Origin: Trema orientale
Taxonomy: Eukaryota; Streptophyta; Magnoliopsida; Rosales; Cannabaceae
DNA length: 64,000 nt
Direction: 5' to 3'
Assembly (NCBI GenBank): GCA_002914845.1
Contig: JXTC01000004.1
Coordinates: 1,077,203 to 1,141,202 of the forward strand
Shown: positions 47,411-58,830 of the stretch, piece by piece
How positions within the stretch are numbered: position 1 is the first letter of the stretch
Layout: every line of letters starts with the position of its first letter
Position numbers and translations under genes: made by a program
Notes under the pieces: model-generated
What the model was told of the DNA's origin: nothing
What the model saw: the letters and a program-made list of their open reading frames with translations, nothing else
Database searches by the model: none

Positions 47411-47482
47411 AGGGATGCAATTATTCATGTGCATGTTTCTGTCCTGACGACAAAACTAGCAAAACCTGCTCTTTCAGATGGA

Positions 47483-50400
47483 TCAGACCGTCCACCTTTT
47501 CAAATAAGCTCTTCCATTTTCAACGCCTTCACCTTGCTTCTCATCCTTTTCTGTTCTGGTTTTTGCATCATGGTCCTCTGGTTCTCTATCAGCTTCCTTT
47601 TCGGGTTGTCTTTCGTTTACTTCTCTCTCCCTCTCTCTACTTGCTTCTTCTTGTTGTCTCTCTCTCTGTTCCCTTTCTTCTGCTTGTCTCCTGGCCGCTT
47701 CTTGCTCGCTTTCTGGTTCTTGTTTTCTTGCTTCTCTATCTGGCTGTCTCTCCCTTTCTCTCTCTTGTTCTCGCCTCCTAGCCTCTTCTTGTTCTCTTTG
47801 CCTCTCTTGCTCCTCTTCTTGCCTTTGTCTCTCTTCGTCTTCTTGTCTTTGCCTTTCTTCCTCTTGTGTCCTTTCTTCTTCTTGCCTCCTAGCCTCTTGT
47901 TGCTGCCTTTCCCTCTCTTTTTCTTCTTCTTCTTGCCTCTGTCTTTCTTCTTCTTCCCTCCTTTCCTCTTCTTGCCCCCTAGCCTCTTCTTGTTCCCTAT
48001 GCCTCTCTTGTTCCTCTTCTTGCCTTCGTCTCTCTTCCTCCTCTTGTCTTTGCCTTTCCTCCTCTTGTCTCCTTTCTTCTTCTTCTCGTCTCCTCTCCCT
48101 TTCTTCTTGTTGCCTCCTAGCCTCCTCTTGCTCCCTTTGTCTCTCTTCTTCTCGCCTCCTAGCCGCCTCTTGCTCCCTTTCTCTTTCTTCCTCTTCTCGC
48201 TTTCTGGCCTCCTCTTCTTCTCTTCTTCTTTCCTCTTCTTCTTCTCTTTTTCTGGCCTCTTCTTCTTCTCTTCTCTTTTCCTCTTCTTCCCTTTTTCTGG
48301 CTTCCTCTTCCTCTCTTCTCTTTTCCTCTTCTTCCCTCTTCCTGGCTTCCTCTTCCTCTCTTTTCTTTTCCTCTTCCTCCTCTCTCTTCCTAGCTTCCTC
48401 TTCCTCCTCCCTCTTCCTTGCTTCCTCTTCCTCTCTTTTCTTCTCAATTTCTTCCTCCATCATCCTCTCCTCTTCCTCGGCACAAGAAGTGCAATCCAAT
48501 ATGATGGAATCAGCCTCTGCAGCTAAAAGTTGGTCAATCGTTGAATTGGAAACATTGAAAGCCATAGCCAAGACATTTCTGTCTAGGGTTTGTAAGACTG
48601 ATTGCTTTCCTGCCAAAAACTGAGGATGACTGCTTTTTGTTGTCGTGCTAAACCCCATGAAAACAAGCGAATCGTTGTTAAATGATATCTGAGCCATGGG
48701 GTGGAACCTGGGTACAGCAAAAACATCTCCTTCCTTGACCCTGAACCTCATGTTTTCGCACTCTGGTTTCCGTGTGCTTTTGCTGCTTGAACATACCACT
48801 CGAACCATGCCTTGTCCTTGCAACACTATAGCTATCTCAGTTGCCTTTGGATTCCAGTGCGGCCCCATCATCGAGCCCTTTTGCAATGCATCACAATAAA
48901 ACTCATTTATTAGGCTTAGTTCAAAACATTTCAAGCTTGTAATAGTATAAAGGCATAGAACAACTAGTTATGTCCAGGGAAACACTTCTGGGACACTAAC
49001 CTTGGTCAAATTCACCAAGAAGAGACCAATGTCGGTACCCCTCAATAGATCGGCAGCTTTTTTCGCGGTCACCGTTAGACTCCACCCATTGCAGTTCTCG
49101 AAATCAGGGTCGGCCTCAAGGATATTGAAGGCTTTTGTTTGTTTCTTCTTGTTATATGCTATGCTTCTGCTTCCTAAAAAGGACTTGAGGAATCGAGCTT
49201 CCATTTCCCATAAGCCTTTCTTCTTTTCTTCGCCCTTTTTCTTTTTTTCTTTCTTTGTTGAGATTGCATGCACGATGGCTTGTGTTTCGGTTGCGCTTGT
49301 TATTGATTCTATCACTTCATCAGGAGCCTGTAATATGCATAACATGAGTGTGCATTTTTGGCTTCTCGCAGATTTAAAAATAACACTACAGGATTATATT
49401 CTAGGTCTATATTTGATCCTCTCTAAGTTTTGCCTGATAAAGTAGCATCTCAAGAAACTATACATCATTAGTTTGAGGCTTGCTTGGCCATAGTAATTTA
49501 ATTTAATTTATTTTTTTTAAGTGAAATGAAGAGCCAAGTAGTGTCATTAAATTTCATTTTGAAAAACGGAAAACAAAAATTTAAAATGTCATTAAGCAAC
49601 AATCGTATATCGTATTTCGGTTACAATTACTACTAAGAAGAGATCAGCATTATAGGCAGACAATGTGAATCACAGGTTAACTTCAAATCAACGTGTACAT
49701 TCAGTTTGGTTGCATTAAGATGGCAAAGACATTATACTTTTAACTATATATATAAATTTGAAATCTTTTTAACTTAGTGGTTTTAATTTTAATTTAAATG
49801 GGTTGGGTTTGTACCTTGAATGCGTTCTTAAGCGTTATCTTGTCAAAGCCACGGACCAAGTTCCTAATGCTTGAGTATGCCCCAAATGCTGGCTCCTGCT
49901 TCAGTGATTAGTTTAATAAAAAGGGGGGAAAAAAAAATACCGTCAATAATGACTACTCGGAAGCACCCTTCAAAAGAAAATTCTCAGCAATAAAAATAAT
50001 TTGAAAAAAACAAGAAAAATAGCAAATCATACGAATGATTCATCATCATCCACATTAGGAAAGATTGCATAAATCCTGAGGCTTTCACGTTGAGGCTCTA
50101 AGTCACTCTGTATATAGAATACAGAGCCAGGTTGAAGCCCGAAGATATCTCCTCGCCGTAAATTCACCCCTTTTGTCTCTTCCTCAGTAGCCCAATTCAA
50201 CCTCCCACTTCCTACACCCAACCCGAAATTAATATATATATATTGAATAGCTACAGTCATTTTTCACCAAAATTTATAACAAACGATGTGTCATGATTTT
50301 TACTAACATTTAATCGTAGAGTGAGTAAAGGACTTTACAAATAAACGTTGTGTGGTTTAAAATTACGACACATTTTTTGGTTTAAAGTTTATAGCGCAGA

Positions 50401-50769
50401 AATGAGTCTACTCCTAACGTTATTTGGAGAAATTCAGTATGCAAAGAAAGAACCTGTGTGAACATAAAAGACCATCTCCTGATGGAGAAGCACCGGAAGA
50501 AACAAGGAATTGGGCTCCAACGTAAAGAACTCGATATGGTGGGGTCCTCTAATCCCGTCAGTGATATCAACGGCTGAGATTTGTCCGTACTCATTTTCAA
50601 ATAATGGCTTCCTTTGCTCTTTCATCACCAAAGGACCGAAACCACCCGGGAAATCTTCATCGACGAAATCGTTTGCCTTCTTTGCATGCAAAGTGAGATC
50701 AAGAGAGAGAAAGACGAAGATGAGTAAGGTGAACGAGAGCCGTTGGATCGAAAGTTTGATGATCGACAT
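47483..50769 (-). CDS. Vicilin-like bicupin protein with long charged C-terminal tail (At2g18540 type), complete
   Basis: 7S-globulin family protein, probably secretory and stored in seed vacuoles. Exons: 50454-50769, 50033-50211, 49815-49895, 49001-49327 and 47483-48877; 2298 nt, 765 residues. Residues 1-29 form a signal peptide (hydrophobic LSFTLLIFVFLSLDL). Cupin 1 spans about 50-200 (GPHHIEFFTLEPNSLFLP, VFYVHTG, RRGDIFGLQPGSVFYI). Cupin 2 covers about 240-430 (GSMMGPHWNPKATEIAIVLQ, VKEGDVFAVPRFHPMAQ). From about 435 onward some 310 residues are almost only Glu, Arg, Lys and Gln, in blocks such as EEEARKREEEE. The family's Arabidopsis member has a similar tail, so this is not an artefact. 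The acceptor of exon 5 (TTGCAAAAG) is weak, but phase and homology support it. The plus-strand 365-codon frame over the tail is a shadow. Confidence 0.9.
47500..48480 (-). repeat. Purine-rich coding repeat (GAG/AGG/AAG codons) of the vicilin-like tail
   Basis: The coding strand is almost pure A and G over about 1 kb; units of roughly 24-27 nt encoding EEEARKRE-like text are repeated, most regular at 48180-48440. Long frames without stops appear in all three minus frames and one plus frame as a result. Confidence 0.85.
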
Positions 50770-50817
50770 GTTTAAGGTTTAGCAAGAACCGTAGAGTCCG
50801 GGTCTTGAAGTGAGAGT

Positions 50818-50820
50818 CAT
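50818..50820 (-). other. Possible upstream ATG / 13-codon uORF of the vicilin-like gene
   Basis: An ATG at 50820-50818 opens a frame of 13 codons (MTLTSRPGLYGSC) ending in TAA about 11 bp before the main start. It matters only if transcription starts upstream of 50820, which is not known. Confidence 0.35.
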
Positions 50821-50880
50821 GGTTTGGTTTATTTAGTGTCTAAATAGGAGATGAGAAAGAAAACGATGAAACTGATGAAG

Positions 50881-50913
50881 TGAATACGTGTCGCTTAAGG
50901 TGACACGTGCATG
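50881..50913 (-). promoter_or_regulatory. Overlapping RY and G-box element plus a second ACGT box
   Basis: Read on the gene's strand, CATGCACGTGTC (50913-50902) combines an RY core CATGCA with G-box CACGTG, overlapping by two bases. GACACGTATTC follows closely. It sits about 135-145 bp upstream of the start codon. RY/G composites of this kind in seed storage promoters (for example napin) are bound by B3 factors of the ABI3 type and by bZIPs. Role here is inferred from the motif and gene type. Confidence 0.65.
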
Positions 50914-50919
50914 TTCATG

Positions 50920-51165
50920 GAAACACGCGGCAGATGCTTTGGTCCTAGTAGTTTGTACCAAAGGCCAAATTAGTTCAAGTTTCTTTTGATCGCATTAGCG
51001 CTTTGAATTTTGATCTCCCCTGAGATGTACTTAATAATGGACCTGAAATTTTATCTTGTTTTTTTTTTTTTTTTTAGTCTTTATTAAATCAAGGGCTCCT
51101 TACAAAGTTTCAGCCCAAAGTACCAAGTACCAAGTACCAAGAATTGAAAAATTCCAAATGTGCCG
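50920..51165. other. Intergenic DNA upstream of the vicilin-like gene
   Basis: No gene; a poly-T run near 51060 and a short 'accaagt' triplet repeat near 51121. Confidence 0.4.
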
Positions 51166-51870
51166 AATTTTGAAAAATCACGATTTTATTTAGAAAAAAT
51201 CATTTTTTAAAAGTTTTTTTTTATAAAAAAATAACACTTCCAATAAATATTTAAAAAAATACTATTTTTGGTTCAAAATTAATATTTTTTAAATGTATTC
51301 AAGATAATCAGTTGAGTTACTTAGGGTAACCAATCTATTTACTCGAGGTAGGTAACTTGACCTGTTAATTCAAATATCTCACCGATTAATAAAAAGTTAT
51401 ATTTTTCTAAATATTTTTAAAAGTGGTATTTTTCTAATTAAATTCGAGATTTTTCAAACAATTTCAAAATCATAGATTTTTCAAATTAATTTTGAAAAAT
51501 TATCATAAAAAATCAAATTTCCTCAACATATTATTTTTTAAAAGTCTATTGAGAAAAATAATACTTTCCAAAAAAAGATTTAGAAAAATGCTATTTTTCC
51601 TCAAAATTGGTACTTTTTAAAGACACTCAAAGTGATCAATCAGGTTATTTGAGATAATCAATTGTGTTACTTGAGGTAGCTAAACTCGTTACCTCAAGTA
51701 ACTTGACCAATTACCTCAAGTACTTAATTAATTTATAAAAAGTAATATTTTTTCTAAATATTTTTAGAAATGGTATTTTTATAAATAAATCTGAAATTTT
51801 TTTTAAAAAATTTAAAATCTAAGATTTTTCAATTTTTTGAAATTTTGCCATATAAAATCAAAATTTCCCA
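51166..51870. repeat. Two tandem AT-rich units with GTTAC/GTAAC palindromes
   Basis: Two similar units of about 350 bp (51170-51520 and 51540-51870) run from 'gaaaaata..actttccaa' through 'tactatttttggttcaaaattaat' to a palindromic centre and 'tttttctaaatatttttaaaa'. The second has 13-bp inverted arms GTTACTTGAGGTA and TACCTCAAGTAAC about 11 bp apart (near 51668-51704). Related to 40120-40480. Confidence 0.6.
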
Positions 51871-52384
51871 AATAACTAGCTAACCTGATCTACACACAAA
51901 AGATTTTCTTCCATTAATTCAAGCTTACATTTCAAAACACTTGCTAGAAAAATAACAATAATAAAAAAAAGGGGCTTCGAGCAAAATGAGCAAATGCTGA
52001 GCCTCTCTTTAGTAAATATTCATTTTTTAAAACATAGTAGCAATGGCCAAATGTATCAATTTCAGAAGTAAAATAATCAATATTTCAGTTTCAGTATATA
52101 GTGTATCAAATGTACTCAATATTATTGTAAAAAAAAAAAAAGAATAAAAACATTATAGTATATAAGATATACTCAATATGAAAAAAAGAAAATTGATATA
52201 CATAATATACAAACAGATACAATAATACATAAAATTGATATATAAATAATTGATTTTTAAGCAAAAAGGTTTGTTCAAAAGGATCATTTAAGAGAGATGA
52301 AAACGCAGCCATTCATTATAATAAAGTGGAAAAAATAGTTATTTATTATAAAAACTCTACTGAAAGATCATGAGATGAGAAAAG
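51871..52384. other. AT-rich intergenic DNA
   Basis: No gene or definable repeat ends. Several 'tgtatcaa' and 'atatactcaatat' words recur. Confidence 0.4.
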
Positions 52385-52650
52385 AATATATGTAGGACTA
52401 ATTTGGGCTAAAATGATATTTTTGTGCATTATTTAAAAAAAATATTTTTAACAGAGTCAAAGACATCTTGACTTATGGTTAAAAACTTAAAAACTTCTTT
52501 ACCATTAAAAAGTTTTAAATAATAGCTTTTTTGATAATCAAAAAGTTTTTGACCTATAATTCGAAAGTCTTTGACACTCCTAAAAATTTTACTTTTAGAG
52601 AAATGCATAAAAAAGTCATTTTTGGCCCAAATTAGTCCCATCCATGTCAT
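52385..52650. mobile_element. MITE with CTTGGGCC-type inverted ends, copy 2
   Basis: Ends 'aggactaatttgggctaaaatgat' and the complement of 'gtcatttttggcccaaattagtccc'. Internal text shared with 42852-43073 ('aaaaagtttttgac' versus 'aaaaattattgac'). No TSD fixed. Confidence 0.7.
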
Positions 52651-52999
52651 TCTCTCTTTTGATTTGAGTTTTTGTAACAAATAATCCTTTTTTTTCCATA
52701 AAAATTTAGAAACACTCATTTTTTTCATCTCTTTGCTAAATGATGCTTTTTTTTTTTCAATTAAAAATGGCCGTTTATTAATAGTATATCTTTATATCAA
52801 TTTTATATATTAATATATCAATTTTTATACTAAATATGTCATTTTTTGTATACTGAGCATATCTGATATATTATATGCCAATCATTTTGCTATAGTACTA
52901 AAATTGTTATACTGGACCTTTTTTGTAAAAACCAGATTTTAAAGGGGAAGACATTTTCTAACACAATGGTAATTTGGTAATTTCAATTTTTTGGAATAT

Positions 53000-55893
53000 T
53001 AAATTAAAAAATCTGGAATTTTATATTTGGGTCTACAGTATCTTGAAATTGCATTTAAGGGCTCCATTTTCTTCCTCTTCTTCCATGAAGTCCCTGAGCC
53101 TCCTTCTCCCTCTATCTCGACACCTTTCATTGTGCAGCGCCTAGGAGCAGACGCCGGGGCTGAAATGGGACTAGAGCTCCGAGCAGTAAGCTCCTGACGT
53201 CTGGAAGATGCCACGCCGTCCATCTCCGGTGGCTGTCGCGCGGTGTCGGCGCGAGAGAAAGCTCGCGAACCCGCGGCTTCTCGCGGCCATGATCGGCGTT
53301 CCTGCCGCCACAAACCGCCCAGATTTTCTCCTGGCCTTGAACCCGAGAGGTGCCAGCCGTGGGTTGCCGGAAAAGCGGCTCTGGTGAGTATTAACCATTG
53401 TTAACCGTTTTTGTAACCAAAATATGATATTTTCATAAAGTTTGTGTTGATTAGAAACTTTTGTGAGATGATGTCATGATTTAAAAATAAAAGATAGCTG
53501 ATTATGTTGTATGAATTTGGTGTTTGATTTGTGAGAAAATTTGGATTTGAAAGTTGGTATTTTAACAATTATTTCCAAAAAATGGTATTTTCGAAAACTT
53601 GTGAGATTTCGGCCGAAAGTTTGTTAAACTTTGAGAATGGGCCTTGGGCTGTGAATAGAAAGGTGATAACTATCTATATGGAAAAAATTAGCTAGAAACC
53701 ACTTTTTCTTCCTTATTAATTAAATATACCACCATACCACTTTTTTTATGAATTCTTGAGAGGTTCTTGATGAATTCTTGACAATTTTGATAGATTCTTG
53801 ATGGATTCTTGACAGATTCTTAACGTCGATGGTGATCTTGATGGATTCTTGATGCATTCTTGATGTATTCTTGATGAATTCTTGATAGATTCTTGATTAA
53901 TTCTCTCCTAAAAGTGGTAAAATCTAATGGTGGTGATAAATTTAGTTAAACATTTGAAAAAAGTGGCAATTGCCTACTTAACCCATCTATATGTTCCTTA
54001 GAAAATGGTATATTTATAAATAACCAGAAAAATGGCATTTTTCTAATTACTTTGAAAAAGTGATAATTACGTAATAATTATGGTTAGGTAATTTATTTAC
54101 CCTAGATAATTATATGAAGTAAAAGAGGGTTAAATATCATGAATAATTAAGGTTGGTATAAGTAAAAATGGTAATCGTAAGTGTGGTAAATAGTAATTAA
54201 AAAAAGAAGATATTTTTCTAATTATTTCCAAAAAGTGGTATTATTGTAATTTTCGGATTTTTGGGCTTAATTGATGCCCCGGACCTCGGAACTGATTTCC
54301 GACTTCGAATTTGGACTCAGTAAGGTTGAGAGACAAATTTTGATATAAAATATCACTATATTCTGAAGTGGCACGAAAACCGAGAAAATGACTCGTGAAT
54401 AGTGCCACGGGGCCGGGTCCCGCACCGGGACCCACTTTTGATATATTATATGTCTAACCTAGCGTTTTTGGGTGTTCTGAATTCAGTGGTGACCTCCATT
54501 TCTCCAATTGAGGTTCCGATGGAAAAGTCACTTTTACAAGTGTGCTTACCCGGATCTAGAAACTATCGTTTGAACACCCAAGTGACCAACAGGAATTTCT
54601 CGAGCGTCGTTAGCTTGATATTACTATCATAATGAGGTAGGGATCCAATCACCGGATTTTTATATCTGCTTTGGATTTTAATTGCATTAAAATTTATTTT
54701 TGAAAAATCGTGATTTTACGATGGTTTAATTAATTATTGTAAATTGTTGAATTATACTGGGATTAGACTATGTGGATTATTATACATATTTTTATATTGT
54801 GATTTTGGGGTAAAACAGCAGTGTGCTGCCCATGTTACAATAAATCCCAGAATAATGCCAAGCTGAATTTTAAAGCATGATTTGATTCATGGATGCATGG
54901 TTATTGTGAACTGTTACATGTTGTACTTACCATAGGATCACATATGAGATACATCTTAGGCATCGCAGTGTTTAGTGGGCAGCCAGTATCCCTGCCCTCG
55001 GTGAGAGCCCGTAAACCCCCGCGGGGTTTTTCTGATTCTTCCTATTCAGTAGGTGTAGGCATTCAGTTGCCTCTCCGGTTCGGTAGGCTTAGACACATGA
55101 GTGTCCCTCTGGTTTTCTGGAATAGGTATCAGGCAGAGAGTATTTAGTACACGTAGTACGAGTTACTTTGCTTCGTGGTGAGAGGATGTGAGCTCATGGG
55201 ATGGGACGATTTATGATATGTACAATTATATGGATTTGGTTTTGGTTTTGAATATGAGACTATTCTAGATACCAATTATTTTACAAACTTGGTTTATAAA
55301 TGGATTTTGGAAAAGAATTAACCATGCAGGTTTGGTAAAATTGCATCCATACAAAAAGGTAATTGAATTTCTACTGAGCATGTGAATGCTCACCCCCTTT
55401 TACTTCTCACACTTTCGGGTTTTTGTCCAATTGAGATAGTAATTATGGTGGTCAGATAAGCTACATAGCTTGTACTTGCAGTTTTACTCTAAATCCCTGG
55501 TGGGTGTTCGTACTCTGCTATCTTTCTTTGTTCAATTATTTAGCCAAGATTAGTAAGTGAATGTATGAAGAAGATTTTGTTGCTAGCAATTTTATGTAAC
55601 ATATTTTGGACATTGAACTAAAGTTTTCAGTTAAACTCAATTTATCAAAACTTATGGTTTCTCAACAAGTTTCCAAAAGAGAAAATCTAGAAATTCTCTT
55701 AAACTCAATAGGTGTTTTTCTTAAGTAATTAAGACTAATAAGAGTTTTAAAGATTATAGAATTTATAGTGATTTGAGGTTCAAAACGAAACTATCTGATA
55801 CTTGATTCCTCTTAAATTTTGTAAAATTAATATTTTATTTTATTTTCACTTAAAATTACTAAAAGTCATGACTTTGGATTTCCGGTCGTGACA
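53000..55893. mobile_element. Gypsy-type solo LTR or LTR-derived fragment, about 2.6-2.9 kb with a nested MITE
   Basis: The right end reads GGTCGTGACA at 55884-55893, typical of plant gypsy LTRs. Inside are a GC-rich early part (53080-53400), 'ccgggtcccgcaccgggaccc' near 54415, and 'ctactgagcatgtgaatgctcac' near 55370, a phrase I associate with this LTR type. No gag-pol text lies next to it. The left end is not sharply defined. It is a fossil; it predates the MITE at 53681, and one LTR gives no age estimate. Confidence 0.6.
53681..53984. mobile_element. 304-bp MITE with tandem GATTCTTGATG 12-mers, copy 2, with perfect 9-bp TSD
   Basis: Perfect flanks ATCTATATG (53672-53680, 53985-53993). Inverted ends around 'gctagaaaccactttttc' and the complement of 'gaaaaaagtggcaattgcc'; an inner inverted pair TAAATATACCACCAT / ATGGTGGTGATAAATTT; and about a dozen degenerate units of GATTCTTGATGN between 53750 and 53905. 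It is inserted in the gypsy-type LTR. TSD length suggests a Mutator-like mover. Confidence 0.85.
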
Positions 55894-58740
55894 ATTTTGC
55901 TATAGTATTTAGAAAAATAAACGTTTAAAAGAGAGTTCCAAAATTCGGTCATTTTGCTCAAAGCCCCTTTCGGATTTTACCCTTTTGTCCTTCCTATTTT
56001 CCTTCAACCCCACCAAAATTATAGCCTTAAATTTAGATATAGTCTTCTATTTCTTTTTGTTATCTTGGAAAACAGAGTTCTATGATTTTGGTTCCGGATA
56101 AATTGACATAATGTGGGCAATGGGCATAGCTTTTCCATATTTTCGTAATTAATTATGATCACTATTGAATCCAACCAATTCTTTGAGCGAGACCCCAAAA
56201 ATTCTTTCATCAAATGGACTATCTTGAGTTGGTCGTGTCATCGCTTCAAGTGGCTAAAGAGTACCGAATACCCTTCTTTCACCATAGACCACATAACATC
56301 TGATTTCAAATAGTCTTTCTCCCTCTCTAGTACTACTTTTTAATGGCTCACAACACGCCAGAGAGAGAGAAAGTGATATGGAGACCACTTACAAATTACA
56401 GAAAGAATCCAACCCAAAAAAGAAAGAAACATGAATAAATTGTGGTCATAAAGAAAACTAAATGAATCAAGAGGGTATTTTCAAAGCAAAACCAACATAT
56501 CCCTTAAGGATACCCATATTGTAAAACCACAAAGTTAAAAAAAAAAAAAATGATCCCATATATAAGGGTGAATTATATGATACAGTACAAAAAGAAAAGA
56601 AAATTTAAATAATAATTGGGTTCATGTTAAGATTTGTGTTCTTGAGTTAAAGGACAAATTAAGGTCACTATTTGATAGTTTATGTGGTTGTTTATGTTAT
56701 TACGAGGATCTGTTAGTTAAATTAAAAGATATGCCAACTTCTAACCATTATCAAACTTATTTATGTATTTATTTGATTTTGATATGATTTGACACTAAAA
56801 AACGTGAATTACTTATAGATACATCTACCACATGAAAGACGCCTGCTATACATACTTTGTATAGTTTGTAGAATAAGATATAGATAGAAGATCCGCCACT
56901 TTGATAATGCCCAATTCACCACCCCCACTGTTCCAATACTAGTATACTCTTTCTTAGCTTTGCCTTTTCTTTTGGAGTGGGGGGAGTGGGGATTGGAGAC
57001 CAATATCTTTTTTACATGAATGATTTGTGTTAGAATCTCAACCCAATAGCTTCCTCTCTCCCCTTCCTTTTGTATTCCACAAGCTTCCGCCTCTTCCCAC
57101 CACCGAGTGTGCCCCGCGTGTATCATGATTCATGTCTAAGAAGTAAGAGCCTTGGTTGTTAAGTACACGACTAAATAATATTCCTTCTAATAAAGTTTGG
57201 TACTTGTAATTTCTACACATGCTTTTAAAACCAGTACCGTAGATATTTTAAAAAAATAAATAGAAGTTTCATTGAAAGACATATATATATACACACACAC
57301 ACACACATAACGATCCACGTTGATTAATTAATAGCTAAGCATGCAAGTATATTAATGGTTCTTTGGATTTTCAGCTGATTGTGTGGAATCATATATGATC
57401 AGATTATGTTTTGCCGCGGTGTGTTCTTTTTTCAAAGGGTTAGAGAATATTATTATTTTTTATTATTAGTATGATTAATATTCTTTACCTGGGTGATGTC
57501 ACTTTTATTATTTTTGTTTATGATAAATTACGTAATACATATTCTTAAGTACGAACGAAGATGCTTAAGTAGGTATAACTAGCTAGAGAGTAATAGAACT
57601 CAAAATCTTTTTNGGTTATGTATATTTTTTATATACGTCTAATTAAATGGCTTAGCATATATATATTTTTTCTTTCAATTTCTCTTTTGGAATGGAGTAA
57701 TATTAGGGTTTTCCTTGTTTATTATTTTTTATTCTTTCCTTGCTCCTGTTAACAACTATATCAAGTACGTACCCCTATTGTTATGGTACTACATTTGCAT
57801 ATAAACCTAGTACAAATACTGCAGAGGACAGTTATGGTTATTGATTAATTCACGTAATTATTTCTTGTCAGAATCTTTATGCTAGGAAATTGGTGAATTA
57901 TTTATTTTCTATTTGCAGCAATTTCGGTTCATCAACTCAAGTAACTAACTTTCATCAACCCAAGTAACCAACCTGACCAAATATTTTACGTTATTATTCT
58001 CAAAATATATATTATGATTTTACAAAAAGTGTTGTGTGGAATAAATAACTTAAGAAATGATCAAAAGTTATTCACTGATTTCCATATGGATAAAATGTTT
58101 TCCAAAATATTGTTGCATAGGATCCCTTGAATGTGCAAGTTCACACCTTAAAATTAAATATTAAATAAACATATCACACTAAAATAATAAAATAAAGAAG
58201 TCTAAGTGATTAGGGTGGTTTTTCTTTTCTTAATCTATATATATATATATTTGATTAGGACATGAGTGGTATGTTGCTGGTCATAGAAATAAACACGTTA
58301 ATGTTTCAAAAAATAAATAAATAAACACATTAAAAGTAATAAGAAAAATACTAATTTAATTGACATGGAGCAAAAGGACTTAAAACGTCTTTATTTAGTT
58401 GGCAAAAAAACTCTCTCTTAAAGTCCCTCGCCAATAGCCAAAAATAAAGAAAGGTGTAAGATGTTCTTGTTTTTATTTTTTTATTTTTATTTTTAAAAAA
58501 TAGTTTTTATTTTCTTGTGTACGTCTAAATGGTGAGAAGAGGGATTGTCAATCAGTGATTGCACTATCACCACCAATCGGAACATATTCCTCTTTCCTGT
58601 CGCCGCCATGCCAAAAGCCAAAGCCAAAGGCTATCTGTCCTACGTGGGCGTGTTTTTTACGCGCTGACTCTTTTGTATGTCTTTATTAGTACTAATAATA
58701 TATCTTAATTACATATCTATCCCTTCCCCCATGCATGTCC
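55894..58740. other. AT-rich intergenic DNA
   Basis: No gene. A short (AT)n(AC)n microsatellite lies at about 57282-57307, and a single N near 57613. The open frames at 56809-57220 have no family features. The left flank word 'ttttgctatagta' recurs near 52888, on the other side of the LTR. Confidence 0.45.
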
Positions 58741-58830
58741 GACACAAAGCCACCTCCCTGGGTCCCACACGTGTGGGCCATCCCTGGGGTTTAGTCCCAT
58801 CTTGGAGGGCCCCAGTCAATGAGACTTCTA
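58741..58830. promoter_or_regulatory. G-box palindrome with adjacent TCP-like site, upstream of SCL15
   Basis: CCCACACGTGTGGG (58764-58777) is a perfect 14-bp palindrome with a CACGTG core. The overlapping GGTCCCAC fits the class I TCP consensus GGNCCCAC. It lies in a GC-rich island within AT-rich DNA, about 2.5 kb upstream of the GRAS gene. A role as a distal element is a guess. Confidence 0.35.

Noticed and set aside
47617-48447. Second 276-codon minus-strand frame of Lys/Arg/Glu
   Set aside because: A shifted frame of the same repeat; the frame joined in phase to the cupin exons is the other one.
47429-48526. 365-codon plus-strand open frame rich in Leu, Phe and Ser
   Set aside because: It is the complement of the Glu/Arg-rich tail of the vicilin-like gene; the absence of stops follows from the purine-only coding strand.
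52999-53398. Minus-strand ORFs in the GC-rich patch (104 and 75 codons)
   Set aside because: They lie in the GC-rich part of the LTR and look like chance frames.
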